Part shown: piece by piece, positions 13,101 to 28,100 of the stretch | Layout: each line of letters starts with the position of its first letter | Position numbering within the stretch: position 1 is the first letter of the stretch | DNA from: Eopsaltria australis | Taxonomy: Eukaryota > Chordata > Aves > Passeriformes > Petroicidae | Direction of reading: 5' to 3' | Length of the DNA: 64,000 nucleotides | Assembly: GCA_034509425.1 (NCBI GenBank) | Contig: JAVTVJ010001837.1 | Location: 62,001 to 126,000, forward strand | Notes under the pieces: model-generated | Seen by the model: the letters and a program-made list of their open reading frames with translations, nothing else | What the model was told of the DNA's origin: nothing | Databases searched by the model: none | Made by a program: the position numbers and the translations under genes

Positions 13101-16100
13101 CCAGGTTCATATGATCATTAGGGAACTTCTAACCTGAAAGAAATAGCAGGAAAGCATACATGACAAAATGCACAGGGCTGATAGCCCTACCTGGTGAGAA
13201 GACACACCAGGAAGGAAATCAGACCAGTGTTTCTCACAAGCGCTGTCTCTCCTGATTCTGAAAAAAATGCACAAATTCTTCTGAAGGATACCACAGTTGG
13301 TCAGTTCAGTTATAAAAGCCTACTGTATGCAAGTGAAGTTTTGATGCTTGATGGTTCTGTTCACTTGTTTCGCAGGTTGTTTTAGTTCATGTGGGTGTGA
13401 CTTCTCTCATTGCACACATCAGAGTTGGGAGAATGCAAGCTGCTCTGGAAGCAAAAACCACAGTTGTTCCTGCAGTAGGTATGATAAAAAATGAAAATGT
13501 GAGGTAATTGCTTATGGACTGCAAATCTCAGTACTTTTATCATTCATGCATAGTTACCAAGAGCAAAAGCAACTCCTACCCCAGCCTACCTTTGAAAGTA
13601 CACAAATGTCTTCCTGAAATTCTTCACATAACACTGAAACCTGAACAAGTGTTTGAGCTTCTAACATGTGTATTAATCTAGAGCAGCAGAAAGCCACTCT
13701 TGTCAAATTCTATGACCAATGGCTTCAGGTACTACAAGGCTTGTCTGCAGTTCATGGGAATGTGAGAATATTCCTCCAACTAGTGTTCTGAGGATCTGGA
13801 CACTCTTCCTCTGAAGGGGAGCAGACTAGTCTTAAACATGTTGGAAAGGTAGAAATCCATGTTGGTTCCCTTGTTCACATTAAAAATTGCTCCCAAAGGC
13901 ATCAGTCTTTCATTCACTTTAGTATACCTGTACGGAGGGAAGCAGAAATAACTGTAGCAATTCTCTTAGTGATGTAAAATTTTAAAAGTGGACTTGTTTA
14001 ATAAATTAAACACACAACCTGAAGAAACTTATTGGCTAAAACAAAAGTGTCATCACAATACTCTTGTTAGCTACTCTTCTGGTAGTGTCGGAATATATTT
14101 CCCAATGTTACGGAAAAAAAAGAAAAAAACAAGGCAACTCCAGTGTGAATAGAAGTATTTATCTATAGAATTTTCTACTTATTTCAAAACAACTGCAGCT
14201 GAATTTTCCAGGAAACTTACAATATATCAGAGAAGAAATTTTAAAAAATGCAGCTGTACCCCTGAGGCAGAAAGTGACTTCTGTTATTATCTTGGTATTA
14301 TACTGGAATTAATGAGGCTGAAACAGAATTATTACTGAGCAGTGGAATTTTTTTTTAGGTCTTTTATTAAAAAAATTACATAATGACAGAATAATACCTT
14401 CAGCTCACCTCTCAAGTCTTAAGTACGGCATGATATTAGTTTAGTCACAGAGGTAAAATTGAAAGACCATTCAAGACATGGGAGAAGGAGTTTTGTTATT
14501 TAAGACTTTTGTTTTAAATTACATCTGATATTGCTGATAATTTATATAAGACCTTGGAATAAAGTAGAAGAACTACTTGTAGTATAGGTTGCAAGATTTC
14601 TTTCTGCAGTCTCCAGTGTCTTCTGCAGCTGCTGAGAAAGGGTCCCTGGCTTCTGGGGATCACAAGCACTTGATTAAGTACAAAGAACACAAGGGAAAAT
14701 GCCAGCCTTGAAGAACTTTGAGTTTCAGCAAAAATCCATATGGATAATGAGAAACACAGTAGTGATGAAGTGATTTATATACAAAACATGTCAAAGGCTC
14801 AGGGGTAATTAACATTTGACCTGATCAAAGAGAACCACTATTACTTCAGAAATTCTGATTGTTTAAGTTGCTGGGATGGTATCTCTGAACTCCTAAAAAT
14901 TTGTTGTTTCTGGGACTCTGAGGTTTCTCAGGTCAGGAGCCACATATTTAAATCTGAATGCAATCTTGAGGATGGATGAAGCAACCTTAAAATTTTCTGA
15001 TGTGTGTTCTTTTTCTAATCAGTATGTGGGGATGGCTTTTGTGAGGAAGATGAAGGCTGCTCTATCTGTCCAGCAGACTGTGGGGAATGTCCTCTTTCAG
15101 TTGATGTTAAGATAGCAATTGCCTTACCCGTATGTCTAGTCTGCACTGGCTTCATTTTGACAGTCATGGTAAGTACCCACTCTCCACTCTCCTGTCTCTT
15201 CTGTGATTTTATTAGACAGAGTGGAGCTCTCTCATAGTTGAGGGAGAGGTTTTCTTCTGCATCCAGCACCTTTGTGCTATGGAAAACAGCAGAAGGCAAG
15301 AAAACAACTTTTAAAGCTTCCTTTTGAGGGAAGTCACGCTGTACTAGGAATTTTCATCCTGTACGAGAGAAGACTGTGGTGGAATGTAACAGGGGGATGG
15401 GTATATGATGGTAAAGGAAAAAAAGATTTTCCATTTGGGGAGTAGGGGATGCCAACAAAGTAAGAGTATTTTTCACTCACAGTAGAACTCTGTTATGAAA
15501 TTAATAGCTTCAAAACCATATGGAGGCCAGATTTATAAAAGAATTCAAAAACAAATTAGGCAAATTAATTAAGGGACTAGCTCCACAAGAGGCCATTAAA
15601 TCTCAGAGTCCAAACAGAACGTAAAAACCAAAACATTTAAGTTGGGATATTCTCAAAAGAATCGTGGGGAGAGGATAATTTTTTTTCCTGTTTTTGTTAG
15701 TTGATTTTTTTAATAGGTTCATTTTCTTAGTGTAACAACCAGCTTGCTTCAGTTCAAAGTGATTAATTTTGCTTAATAGTTATCAATTATTATAGCAGAC
15801 TCATGAAGGAAAAATGAAAAGGGAATGAGGAGAGAGGAGTGTATCAATATTGGAGAAGTAGTTTTGGGTGTCTTTGAATGAAAATGTCATTATAAAGAGA
15901 AAAGAGAATGCTATTATGGTTTCTTACTTAACAGTGCTTCTGGGAAAGAGGGTCTACGTTCCTTATGTGTATGCGTCTTGAAAAACGCATTTGTGAGTTT
16001 CGTAAGAGAGGTTTAGCAGGTGAATATAGCAGTTGTAGAGTCATTGTATTGACTATGTTCGTAACAGGTAATTTATTTAGACCTTGGCCTATATATATCC

Positions 16101-19100
16101 TGTAAAATGATAGGCTCCTGTTTCCTCAGGGATTCCTTCTCTTTCTATCCTATCCAGCAGTTGCAGTGAGCATCTGAGGTAGGCAGCTGCATGAAGAGGG
16201 AATGAGTAGGAGAAAGCTGATGGCCCACAAATTGAGGCACTAAGGGAGGCCTGAATCATGTCATATTTTTTTGTCTTTCTGTGCCTTACTGTGTGGCTTT
16301 CTGAGTTAGGAACAGAAGCACTGTTGAAAGCTATTTGAGCTATTCATAATCCACAAGGAAGTTGTGACAATGAGTTTGTAGCAATTATCCTGTAAAACCA
16401 CATGATCAGATAGAAATATTCAATTGGACAGATGAGAAGTTCAGACTATTTTAGATAACTGGCTTTTTAGAAAGAACAGTGGAGTTTCTTAGCCTTGTAT
16501 GTGTTTATTTAAAGGTCTTTTAACAAAATTAGCCTATTATTTCTGCTGTTTTTCTGTAGGTTTGGAGTTGTTTGATTTTTTGGTTTTTTCTTCTTTCATT
16601 TCTGAAGACATTGCTGCTAGCTTCTTCAATAGCAGCATCATGGGGTTTTAAAGTTGTATTGGTGTTATCGTAAAAAGATAGGAAAGAATATTTTATCTAA
16701 TTCAGGAATTGATCTGATGTGAAAAGAACCATCTGGGAAACTAATGCCTTCTTTAATGCCTTGAGTGGCGGAAAGGATTCCTTTGATATCAGTGTCAAAG
16801 GAAGCAAGCCTAATATTCACTTCCTGCTAATATGCCTTTGTACACTCACACCTTTGCAAGATAAAATGTAGGTTTCTTTACTCAGAGACCTTTTGAAATA
16901 AATGGGATGACTTAATTTTGGTTCAGTGAGCACAGTTTTAACCAGTATATCAACACAGTCTCCACTACCTTGTCTGTTATCTGGGCTTTGGTTCCCTGTT
17001 TCAATGACTGCATCATTCCTAATACTAAATTTTGCACTATAGAAAATGGTATAATGATGGTAGAATGCTGCTTTTATTTGGCGTTTTGGCATTGACTGCA
17101 GTCATAATAACTGCATAATTTAATCTGTTGCTCATTTGAAAGCATTTATTTACACTTTGTAAATGTTAGCTTTGTATGTCAGCTCTACAATAAATCAGCT
17201 ATTTGCTCAATGCCTTTTTACAAAGTAGTCACAGAATCCCTACCTAATATTCTTTATGATAGAGTATTTGATGTAATATAGCCCAATTTGTAGGTCATGG
17301 GCTAATACTATTCCAAGATATAAGATACATTGCTCTTTATCTTGGGATTGGGATGAAGTGTGTTCCAGTCATGTACTTACATAGCATAGGGCAATTCTGT
17401 GAGATGAGATGATGTAAACCCCACACCTAATATCCAGGCTGAAATGTAAATATATAAATGCTGACAACAACGGAGAGTTTGTAGCCAATGCAAAATATTA
17501 CATGTAATTAGTTCTGGAATGTAGCCTGTACAGTTTTCTTCTAAGCCTAAGTGTTATTAACACTTTTAGTTCTAATGTTACAGTAAGACATATGCTGGAT
17601 GTTTACAGGTCAGATTTATTTTGGCTACTTTTAAATTTTTCTGTTTTATAAAAATAATCTCTGATTCAATTCCTTAAAAGCCAGGAGGGCTACATTAGAA
17701 ATGATTTTTTTTTTTTTTACTTTTGTAGTGGTTTCAATATCAGAAACAAAAGATGCTTTGGGATGAAAGCTGGATAATAGACTTCACCTGCATCAAACAA
17801 GGTTAGTAACTTGTAATTTTGCTACTGTGATCAGTTTCCTTATTAATTTTGAGAAATAATCTCAAACGTTCACATTTTAAGGGTCTTGCAAACAGTGAAA
17901 CCATTTGTGAAAGACATATCCAATATTTCATCCCTGTAGCCTCTGTGAGCTGATCACTCATATTTTTGTTTATCAAAGCTTTAGATGACAAAGTTATTTT
18001 AAATAGTTTCTCTCTTTTTATTTATGTTGATTTATCAATTGAAAAAGACAAGCCTACCCCCAAATAAACCGATAAACTCTGGAGTTGGATGAAACAAATT
18101 ACAGTTGCTTCAGTGAATATATCTTTCTGTACAGCTGATCTCCCTAAGTTGTCCTGGGATTGCACAAATATATTGAGGGATGTAGCACTCTCTTAACTTC
18201 TCTCAGTTTATTCTGTCTGTGGCAGACTTGCTACAAAAAGTAATTCATTTTGGCCAGAGGTTTGGAGGAGTTTTTTTTTATTTTATCTTCTGGTTATAAA
18301 CTATGATTTAATCTGTTCTGATTAAACAAGTTAAGAATAAATTCAGTTTTATTATATGCTCTATTATGCTGCACTTAAAATGTGTGTAGATTATTTACTT
18401 CCCTGTTCCTTGATTTAGCATTCAGAATAAAAACAATGCCTAGATCCTCAGAAAGGCTAAATCTATAGAATTCTGCTGTGCTCATTGTACATTCTCTCCT
18501 TTCTGTCTCTGGGAGAAATTGCTCAGCAGATGTCTGCTTTATCTGTGTTCTGTTGTGTTGCCAGTGTCAAGATGTTCTTGTGATAATATACAGTAGAGAT
18601 GCTTTCAGCCTTAGACTTGGACATTAATTTCTGTATGCTTTTGATAAGATATCCTTGTTGTTGTAAATAAGAGATTTTGGCTTAGAAGTTAATTTGATTA
18701 CAGGAACCAAAACGAATTTCAATCCAGATCTGTGAAAACAGAAATGAAGGAAAGTGATTTTCAATACAGCAAAAAGTAACACAAGAAAAATTTTCAGCTG
18801 ATAGTAAATTAGAAAATGCCATAAGCATCACATGTGAGGGGAAGCAATGGAAAGAGACTGAGGGATATTAGAAACATGATAAAAAAAATTACAGATTAAA
18901 ATTAATTTGAAAACTCCAAGATTAAATAACTTTATTGGAAAAAAGCCTGCAAAGCAGCAACAGTGTTTAAGAGTATTGCTGTAAGACTGATGATTAACAA
19001 CTTAATGAGGACTGATAATATTATAAGGTCACAGACATTATGTCTTCTCTGGATAGAGTTGTTCAAAGCTACCCACAGTAGCCTGAAATGCTCAGATACC

Positions 19101-22100
19101 TAATGAAAAGACATCAACAGTGCTGTGCCCAGGGCATGTAGCCCTCAGTGTGAAAAATTAGCCTTATTTTTTGCAAGATAACTTGTTTGGTGTATTGCAC
19201 CATATATAGAGATATAGATATATATGTACTCTGATTCTCAAAGCTATCTCAGGGATCTGTAATGTATTTCTGGGTGGAATGCTGTAGAAAGCTTCAAATG
19301 TCAATGCAATTTTGAACTGCATATGGATAATACTATGGTGTGGGAACATGGCAGTCCTGATTCAAGGTGAGATGTTGAACTTCCTCAGCAACTTCCTCAG
19401 CAAGTTATTTCTACCAGGGGGAGTTAAGAAGTCTCAGTAATTCTAAGACTATTTGGCTAAATCTGGATTTTAATTGGAGATTATGACATAATATGTAGTT
19501 CATTAAATTTGTTTTGAAGTACTTTTTTTTTTTTTTTACTCTGAGCTGGTCAACATCCATTAAAAAATGTACATTGAAAATCACTGGGATCTTTTTCCTC
19601 TTACTGTATTGTTGCTCTTCTCTGACTTCTCTCTGGTGTCAGAATCACTTCCCACATTCCTGTACCTTACAGTCTTGTAGAAGCTCCAAATAGACTTGTT
19701 AAAGTATGGCACAAGGTTTACTCTCCTTCCCTGGGTTCTGTCCTTGGTTTCTATGTAGCAGCAAGGGCTAATCATCTCAAGAGCAGAGAAATGAAAATTG
19801 CATCAAATGCTGAGGATTGTAGAGAAATATCTCTGGCAATGAATCATCTTTGAAACTCTTTTACTTTTTATGCAGCAGTCACATTCCAAGCAATGGCTTT
19901 CTCTCTTAAGTATTAACAAGAACAGATGAGTTGCAAAGATTTTGAGAATTCTCTCTATATTTGTTTGCCTCTGGAGTCTCCACCTGTGCATAAATAGGAA
20001 CCTTCGCGTGCCTTTTCTCATCCCACATCCTGTTTAGATTGCATCATATGGACAGCAACAGGAAGCATGATGAGTGCTCCCCTAGCACCAAGTGACTCCA
20101 ATGTCAGTTGTGTTACTGCTCTGAGCTCCTGCACAGCAGCTGCCAACATGTCCAGGAAGAAATACTTCACCCAGACTGGGAGATAGTAAGTCAATATATT
20201 ACTTATTTACTGCAGTATCTTCTATATTAGTTTCACCTTGATTTCTGGTTCTTGCCACTTACATTGATAGGCAGCAAAAAAGCCTGAATTTATCTTGTTA
20301 GGCCAAATCTGCTAAGTTAAGATCTTCATCTGGTTTCTGTGCTGCATATTGTCTGTGGAGTATTTTATGTGCCAGGCTTCTGGTTTGGTTGTAATTTCTC
20401 CTTTTCTCTTAGGGACTTGTTAAAAGCCCTGCATCAGTTAATGAATGGCCCTTGCTGTTCAAATGTATCTGAAACCAAGACTTCTACGCAACTCTTTTTT
20501 CTAAAATGCAGGCAGAGCAAACTAGGTTCTTTGTTCTAAAGAGTGGCATCCTCTACAGTTGCACATTAGAAATCTTGTCCTTTAACCAGCTGACATGACT
20601 CAAGATTCAGAGCATTTCACCTCTGAATCAAATTATAAAGATGCATATCATATAAATATAAGGACAAATTTTATAGCTCTATCCTGCTATCCAAAAACAA
20701 AGTTTTCCCTTAGAAGTGATAAAACTAAGGGGTAGGAGCAGAATATGTGCAAAGCTTGAGGCGTCATTTGAATACACAGGGAAGGATTTGTGCTTTGCAG
20801 GATAAAGAGGATTACTTGGGATCATTGGCTGGGGGAGCAAATGCCTTCAGCATAGAATGTGGAAATTCACAGCCACTTCATTGATGAAATATTGTGTTCA
20901 GCATTGATATTTTTTGCTTCTTCTTTCTGAATGGTGACATTTTCATCATCATGATCACCTTCCTCAGATGACTCAAAGTCAAAAACGTTTATCAAGGGTG
21001 AAAAATGTAGTCTCATTTGTGAAGCACCTACAACTGCTACACTAGACATCCCATACTCTGTATTTATATGGTGGGCATTACTAAAATTCCTGCAGGTCTC
21101 TCCACTGCATTCCTTTACTCTAACTCTTTACTCTTGCTTTGCTCTCTATCAAACTCAGCTGCTTCTTTGCTGAGAATGCTGAACCTTGTGAGAACAAAAG
21201 TATGTTAAACATCAGTGAAGGATCGGCAGGACAGTAGCCAGAAGTAATGGATAGCAGGGATGTGGCTGTATGAGGCTGTTTCTCTAGCTCTGATGTTGCA
21301 TTTGCTGCTACTCCATCATCGAAGTGACTCAACTGACCCTAACACTCACATTCCAAATGTTGTCCACAGATCAAGATTGCTTGAATATAATCACTAATGC
21401 TTCCTTTATCAAAAGAAATAGGCTCCCGTCCCTTGTCTTAGATGCAGATTTGCAACCACGTATGGACATGCTTAGATTCTCTGCCTCATTCATAGAGATA
21501 TGAAGCTGTTCCTGTTACAAAATATATGCAGTCCATTTTTGTAGTATTGGTGGCTTGTGAAGTTGCTCCAAAACTCTGTAAACAGCATTTCACTCTGTTT
21601 CAGTGATGGTAGAACAGTGGCCATAAAGAAAATAATGAAGAAGACATTCACACTGTCTAAAATCATACGTAAAGAAGTAAAGCAAGTGAGGTAAGAAGTG
21701 AAATCTAAGAAGTGTATGTTGCTCCATTTTTACACTGATTTTTGGGACTTAAAATCTTTCCAAATGTGACAGTAAATTCATATTCCTCTTTCTTTCTAAC
21801 TTTGCTTGAAATAGAGCAAAGACCAAAATTTCCTTATGTCTGTTTTATTTTTTCTCTACATTGTGAGACAAGGCACTTGGTTTTCCAGTTACACTACAAA
21901 ACCAGGAGAGACATCTGTGAAAATTACTGTTGTGATGTGATTTTTGTTGATTTTCACAGGGAACTTGACCATCCCAATCTCTGCAAATTCATTGGAGGTT
22001 GTATAGAAGTTCCAAATGTTGCCATTGTCACAGAGTACTGCCCCAAAGGCAGCCTGAGTGATGTGCTCCTCAATGAAGATATTCCTTTGAACTGGGGTTT

Positions 22101-25100
22101 TAGGTAAAAAACCCAACTTTTGAAAAGCTAAAGGCCATAGACTGTGCTATGCGATGTTTAGGACAAGATGTTAATTTTAGATAAAGTTCTTGTATAGATA
22201 GGCCTGTACTGTGATATAGAGAGAAGAAGGAAGAAAGGAAATTTGCATATCCAACTTGTCTTTTGGGTCTTTTAAGAAATCATATGTTTAGTGTTACCAA
22301 TGCTAAGCCAATATTTTTCAAGTCTTTCTCTAGTTATACTGCAAAACTGTTTTAAAGCCCTTTTTTCCCGTGTAAATTTATTTTTTCCCAAATATCTTAG
22401 GCATCCCTATTTAACTAAAACGCACTGCATCTTTGTTTGTAAAGACATATTAGCATGAAATGGTGAAATGGTTAGCACACCAGCAAATGCTTTATTATAC
22501 TTTCCAATACAGGAAATGAGCTCACATTTTCAATGAAACTTTCACAAAGGCAGTGACATTGTTTTTTGAGATTGATCTTCTTGACGTGTCCTTTCTGCTT
22601 CTGCTATGTGCTTGCCTTCAGCAAAGAGAAATGGTGTTCAGGAAGGAAACCTTCCAACTAAAGCAAGGAAGATAATAAATTTTTTTCACTTGTAAACATG
22701 TGGAAGTACTCCCTAGGATACAAAAGTACTGCAATTTCTAGAAGAAACTTAACTATCTTGGCCTGTGAGCTCAGGGAGATACGGGTTTTCAGTCACCTTA
22801 ACTGTTTTGGAAAAATGAGCATGGGGACACAAATTGAAAGCTATAGTTTCTGTAAACTTCAGTAGGCTTTGGAGTCATTCTTGAGTGAAAGTGGATACTA
22901 GCTCACTGATTTTTGACTTTCAGGTTTTCTTTTGCAACTGATATTGCTCAAGGAATGGCCTATCTCCACCACCACAAAATGTATCATGGACGGTTGAAGT
23001 CTAATAACTGTGTGATAGATGACCGGTGGGTTTGTAAAATTGCAGGTAAAGAGAAGATAGAAAAAATTTTCAAAACTGTCCAGCTAACCCCCTAATTATA
23101 GATCTCACATGCAACACTCATCCCAAGTGCTTTTATGTTGACATTTCATGTGGAATTGCTGACTGTACCAGACTTCACTAGCAGTGCCTTGTGCTGAAGT
23201 AAGTTTCACTTACATTATCAAGTCAAGTCATTTAGTATGTGTCACAGATGCATACTTCAGATTCCACAAATGATTCAGTCTATCAACATCTAAGCATAAA
23301 CTCTGCCTCATTCTCTGTTTTAATACAGAGAGAAACCTGAGGCATGGACAATGGTGTAAAGAGATGTAGTAATGCTGACTGATTGGTAAGCACAAGATAG
23401 TTTAATGGAGAAAAGAAGACTCAACTCAGAGCTTTGAAGTCTTGTTCACAGCATTGAATTGTATTCTCCCAGAGATGGAGCTACAGGTCAGGTATACTCT
23501 TGGTACAGGAAGACAGCCTGTGGGAACAGGAAATCCACTGGAGAGTCTAGTTTAGTTTGCAGCTGCGAAAGGGAATTAAGGCAATGATCATCTCTTCTAC
23601 TTTTTGCCCAGAGTAGTCATCATACTCTCTAACCCATAGCCATCCTAAAGGCAATAGCAGCAGATTTGTTTTTCAGCGGTACATCCTGTGACTAAGGCTT
23701 CTACATGGGGCCAGGCCTGCTTCTCCAACTCCTTCAATATCTTTCTGGCTTCAGAACTGCTTACTCTGCTTGGAGCCTGTTCTGGAGAAAAAGCATAAAA
23801 ATTAAACATAGTTGGATTATATCAACTGCGTCACCTTAGCACAGTTCCTTTCAATTAAATAGGATATCTGTGAAATCATGCAGCAGCTTCTGTTTTTATT
23901 CTAATCTGTGTCAAACTGTAGTGTTTTCAAATTTTCATGCTTTATCTGGATGCAATAATGTCAAACAAACCTCATAAATAACAAATATGGAAGATATTTT
24001 TAAATTACCTCTACAGTAAGATTCAGTCCCTAGGAACATCTTAATTAGAGGTCACTCCAGATAAAACCAGATGTCTGTGTCCAGCCTTTGCATACACTCA
24101 GAAGAGTGCTGTTTACGTAAGAAAGAAAACAGAAGTCAGTTGTTTTTTTTCTCCTTCTTCCTGATTCTGAGTCATATGCTAAGAATTCCTTCTATATTAG
24201 GCTAGAAATATAGATGGAAAGATGTTTCACATCCATGCTGCCTTTGTTCTGATGCTAGTGGTGTTCAAGTAACGCCCACCATCTGATTTTCAGTTGTTAG
24301 TCTGTCTAACTAGTAATTACTTGAGCAACCTGCCACCAGAGGTAAGGATCGAGTGATAAAGTAGAACAGTAACCCCTATTTACATGCTAACTCTTGCACT
24401 GAGGTGAGACTATTATCTGAATATAATTTGATACAATCATAAAATAATTCTAATTGCAATAGGTCACATAGTTCAGTTTCTCTGCTGTCATTCAGTCTTG
24501 CCCAAATATTTGGTTTTTCAGATGCTATATTTGCCATAGTTTAGGAGGGCAAGACCACCCGAACCCCACTATTTCTAGACTAAGATGTGCATTTAGAATA
24601 GGGAAAATTAATTTCTTTAGACTAGCTTTAGATTACTGCACATGTTTCAGGAAAGTATCCACTGAATAGTTTGCTTCCTGTTTTCTTCCATTTCAGATTA
24701 TGGCTTGCAGTCATACAGAAAAGAAGATTCTCCTGATGGATCAAGTTCATCCCAGCAGCATTTGATACAGATTTACACAGCTCCTGAAATACGTATTCTT
24801 TCAGATTTTGAACCCAATTCTATGTCAGATGTCTACAGGTAGCTACGTTTTCCTGATCTCACTTCTAGTAATTTTGAGTATTCTTTAACTACAGTTAGGC
24901 TTGGTGTAATTCTCCTCTGTTCTTCAGGGATATGTTTGATTGTATTTGTAAAAGGATTGGTCCTGGAATACAGAACAGCATAGATGTCACAGGATATCTA
25001 GCTCTTCCAAGGTAGATAATCAAATACTGAATTCACTGACATTATTTAAAGGCAGAGTTGGCCCAAACATTTATAAGGAGTCACTTCACTGGTAAGATAA

Positions 25101-28100
25101 AAAGGCATAAAGATCTGCTATTATGTAATTATCCTCTTTTCTGTTGTTGTTTTTTATGAAAGGAAGATTATTTTCAATAATGGCAACACTTTAATAGCAT
25201 CAATGTTCTAGAATGTCATAACGCACGTATGCATCCTGTAATTCTATAATTGAATGTCAATACAATTATTTTGGGGCATATACATGGTGACAATATTTGG
25301 TTTACAGAGGAAAAATAAGGGGAACAAAATGGATGGACTAGCAAATAGCTCCATTCCTTTCCATTGGAAAGGCTTTATAGAAGAATGCTTTCCAGTGGCT
25401 TTGCCTGCCAGTGGTGGATTGCATCTATCCAATCACTTTTCAGATAAGTGGGATTGCAATTGAAAACAAGTATCTGCATATACAATGTGCTTTCACATCA
25501 TTAATGTGTGTCTATTCTATCAGATTATTTGAGCAAGAAATTGAAGTCTCAGTAGTATTTGTGCCTATAGGCTTAAATATGTCCTTAGAATTTGCTTCAA
25601 AATAGCTCAGCTAAGGCAGTTAGGGATTGTGTTGGTATTTCTGCCTACTGTCATTTGTCCTGTGTTGGTCTGTACCTTTTCAGCATGAAGTAGTCTTAGA
25701 AAGAACTGTGCTCCAACTAAACAATAATTTTAGGATTGTCTTATACATTCCAGTGTACAGTTGCCCTGCAGCTAAAATGCATCCCAGAAAATGTTTCCTC
25801 AGCTTGTCTGTTCTCACTCTGCTCCTGTTCTCGATAGATATCATTATTTGACTTTGCAGGCAACTTGGCCTCCTGAAGGCATTTCTTGCCAAGGGTTCCC
25901 CTGTAAATAGTCCTAAGATCTGATTTGCTTATATATGTGTGTAATGAACTTTTGACAGATTCAGTGAATGTTTCCAGGATTTATCTTGCTGTTCCATCCA
26001 CTTGTCTGCAAAATCCACGTCTTCTTTTGTGGCACTGCAGTTATTAATTTCTTGGTTAAAAAATGATACAAGCAGTGAAAGATAACACCAACACACAGGC
26101 AGGGAAGATAGAGAAGTGTCCTGTACCATTGAAAGGGTTGTCTTCTTATCTGGGCTGTTCTTTAGAATTTGCACTTAAACAAATTTTGTGTTTGATGATA
26201 TGAGCAGGAGATAAGCCTTCCTGGTACATGTATTTGGCCTCACTGGCCAGGCAGCATTGATCCAGTCTTGAAATCCTCAGTTTTTATCTGTGCATTAATA
26301 TTCGTGAAGGTGAGGTCCAAATAAAAAATGCGTAGAAACTGCAGGAGTGGGACTTGTAATTTAGTGTGCTCTCACAGATGAATCACTTGCTTTTAAAGTA
26401 CTCTAGGGAAAGTGTTGGTCAGATGGGAAAGCTAAAATGGAAATGAGAACGGGAGCATGAATGTAGCTCCTTTTTTGAGCTGAAGAGGCTGTTTCCAGTA
26501 ACAGTTTCTCCTAGATTGGTTCTTCTTGATTTGTAATCATCATATGAATTTCACTGTCCACAATGGATAGTGAATTTTATTGGGCAGTGCAGCTGAAGAT
26601 GAATTAAATCAATTCTGCTTTATCAGACTTGCCGTCATCTAATTATTATCCTAGAAAATCTATTCCAGCTTTGCTGTCTTACCAGGATTGATTTTGCTTT
26701 CTCCTGCCAAATCACCACAAAATTAATATTAAAATCTCATCAGATTAATTTCTAAATTATTCATCATGTTTCATATGCATTATTTTATTTTCCAATGGTG
26801 GTCCACAAGTGGGCTGAAAGATGGATAAACATATCCTGTTACAACATAATGTCTTGCAGAACAGTGCAACCATTAGCAACACAACAGATTGAAAACGAAC
26901 ATTCTCCAAAACAGTAAATGTTACCAAGCTAAGAGGCATGCAGGGGTAAATTATTACACAGTTACACTATATAAAGAGGCATCTTTATCCAGCCTGTTGG
27001 CTGGAGGAGAAGATCTCCAATGAGTTCAGAAAAAAGACTTAACTCTATTTTTACTGTCTTTTTCTATTCTTCATCCTTGATGAATGTATTTGACCTTAGT
27101 TCAATTGAGGAACATAATGACCACAAAAATATAATTCAGAAAGAACAAGCAGAAATGCTTACTATAAAATACCTACTCTGGTCACACTGTGTCATCACAG
27201 ATGTTATGGGGATTTTCTAGAAGAGTGATCTTCTCAGTGGCTGAAAAAAGGTACTTCTCCCACTGGTGATTCTGGTGAACCTGCTCCTGACCCTTGATTG
27301 GACCAAAAATCAGACTTCTGTGTTTAACGGGTAGGAATCATGTACACAAACCTGCACATATCACCTCTGGATTCCATTAATTCTTACAGAGAAAATTGCT
27401 TTGCTGCCCATCAAACACAGACATCTCTGGGACCTATAACCATGAGAAGGGAATGCTATGAAACATTCAGTAACAGATCTCTCACAACACAAGTAACAAG
27501 TAGCAGCACCGTTGCCATCCTTCCTTTTGGGATACTGGGATTTCAGTCATAGAATGGCAAGGAATAAGAAATCATGAAAAGAAATCACTGACTCAATTAA
27601 CTGTTATTGCATTAAGATTTTTCTTCATTTTTATTCTGCAGTTATGCCATCATTTTACTAGAAATTGCCACAAGAAATGATCCTCTGGCAGTAAGTAAAG
27701 ATGAGCTATCTGTGGAATTTGCATGAAAACTTTGATTCTGTTTTTGCTGAAGACACAAAGCAAACTTTGAGTTACTTCACCTTTGAGTTACTTTTTGAGC
27801 ATGCATTTTCCTCATTATTTTATGGATGCCAGTTCAGTTCCCAGGAAACATGCAATCAGGATATCCTCATAGTTCATAGTTTTCCCTTTCAGAGCTTTGT
27901 AGAAGAGCATATGATAAAAATAATGTAGCTCCAAAACTGCTGTTCGATTAGTTTTGTGAGGCTTAATGGCTAGGTGGATGCAGTGAGAATATATGTATTA
28001 ATATCTCCCTTTCTCTCCTCCTTTTTCCTTTACCTGCCATTTACAGGCCCTTTTAGTGGAATCTTGCAGTAATAAGAATAACCTAGAAGAGCAAATTAGC

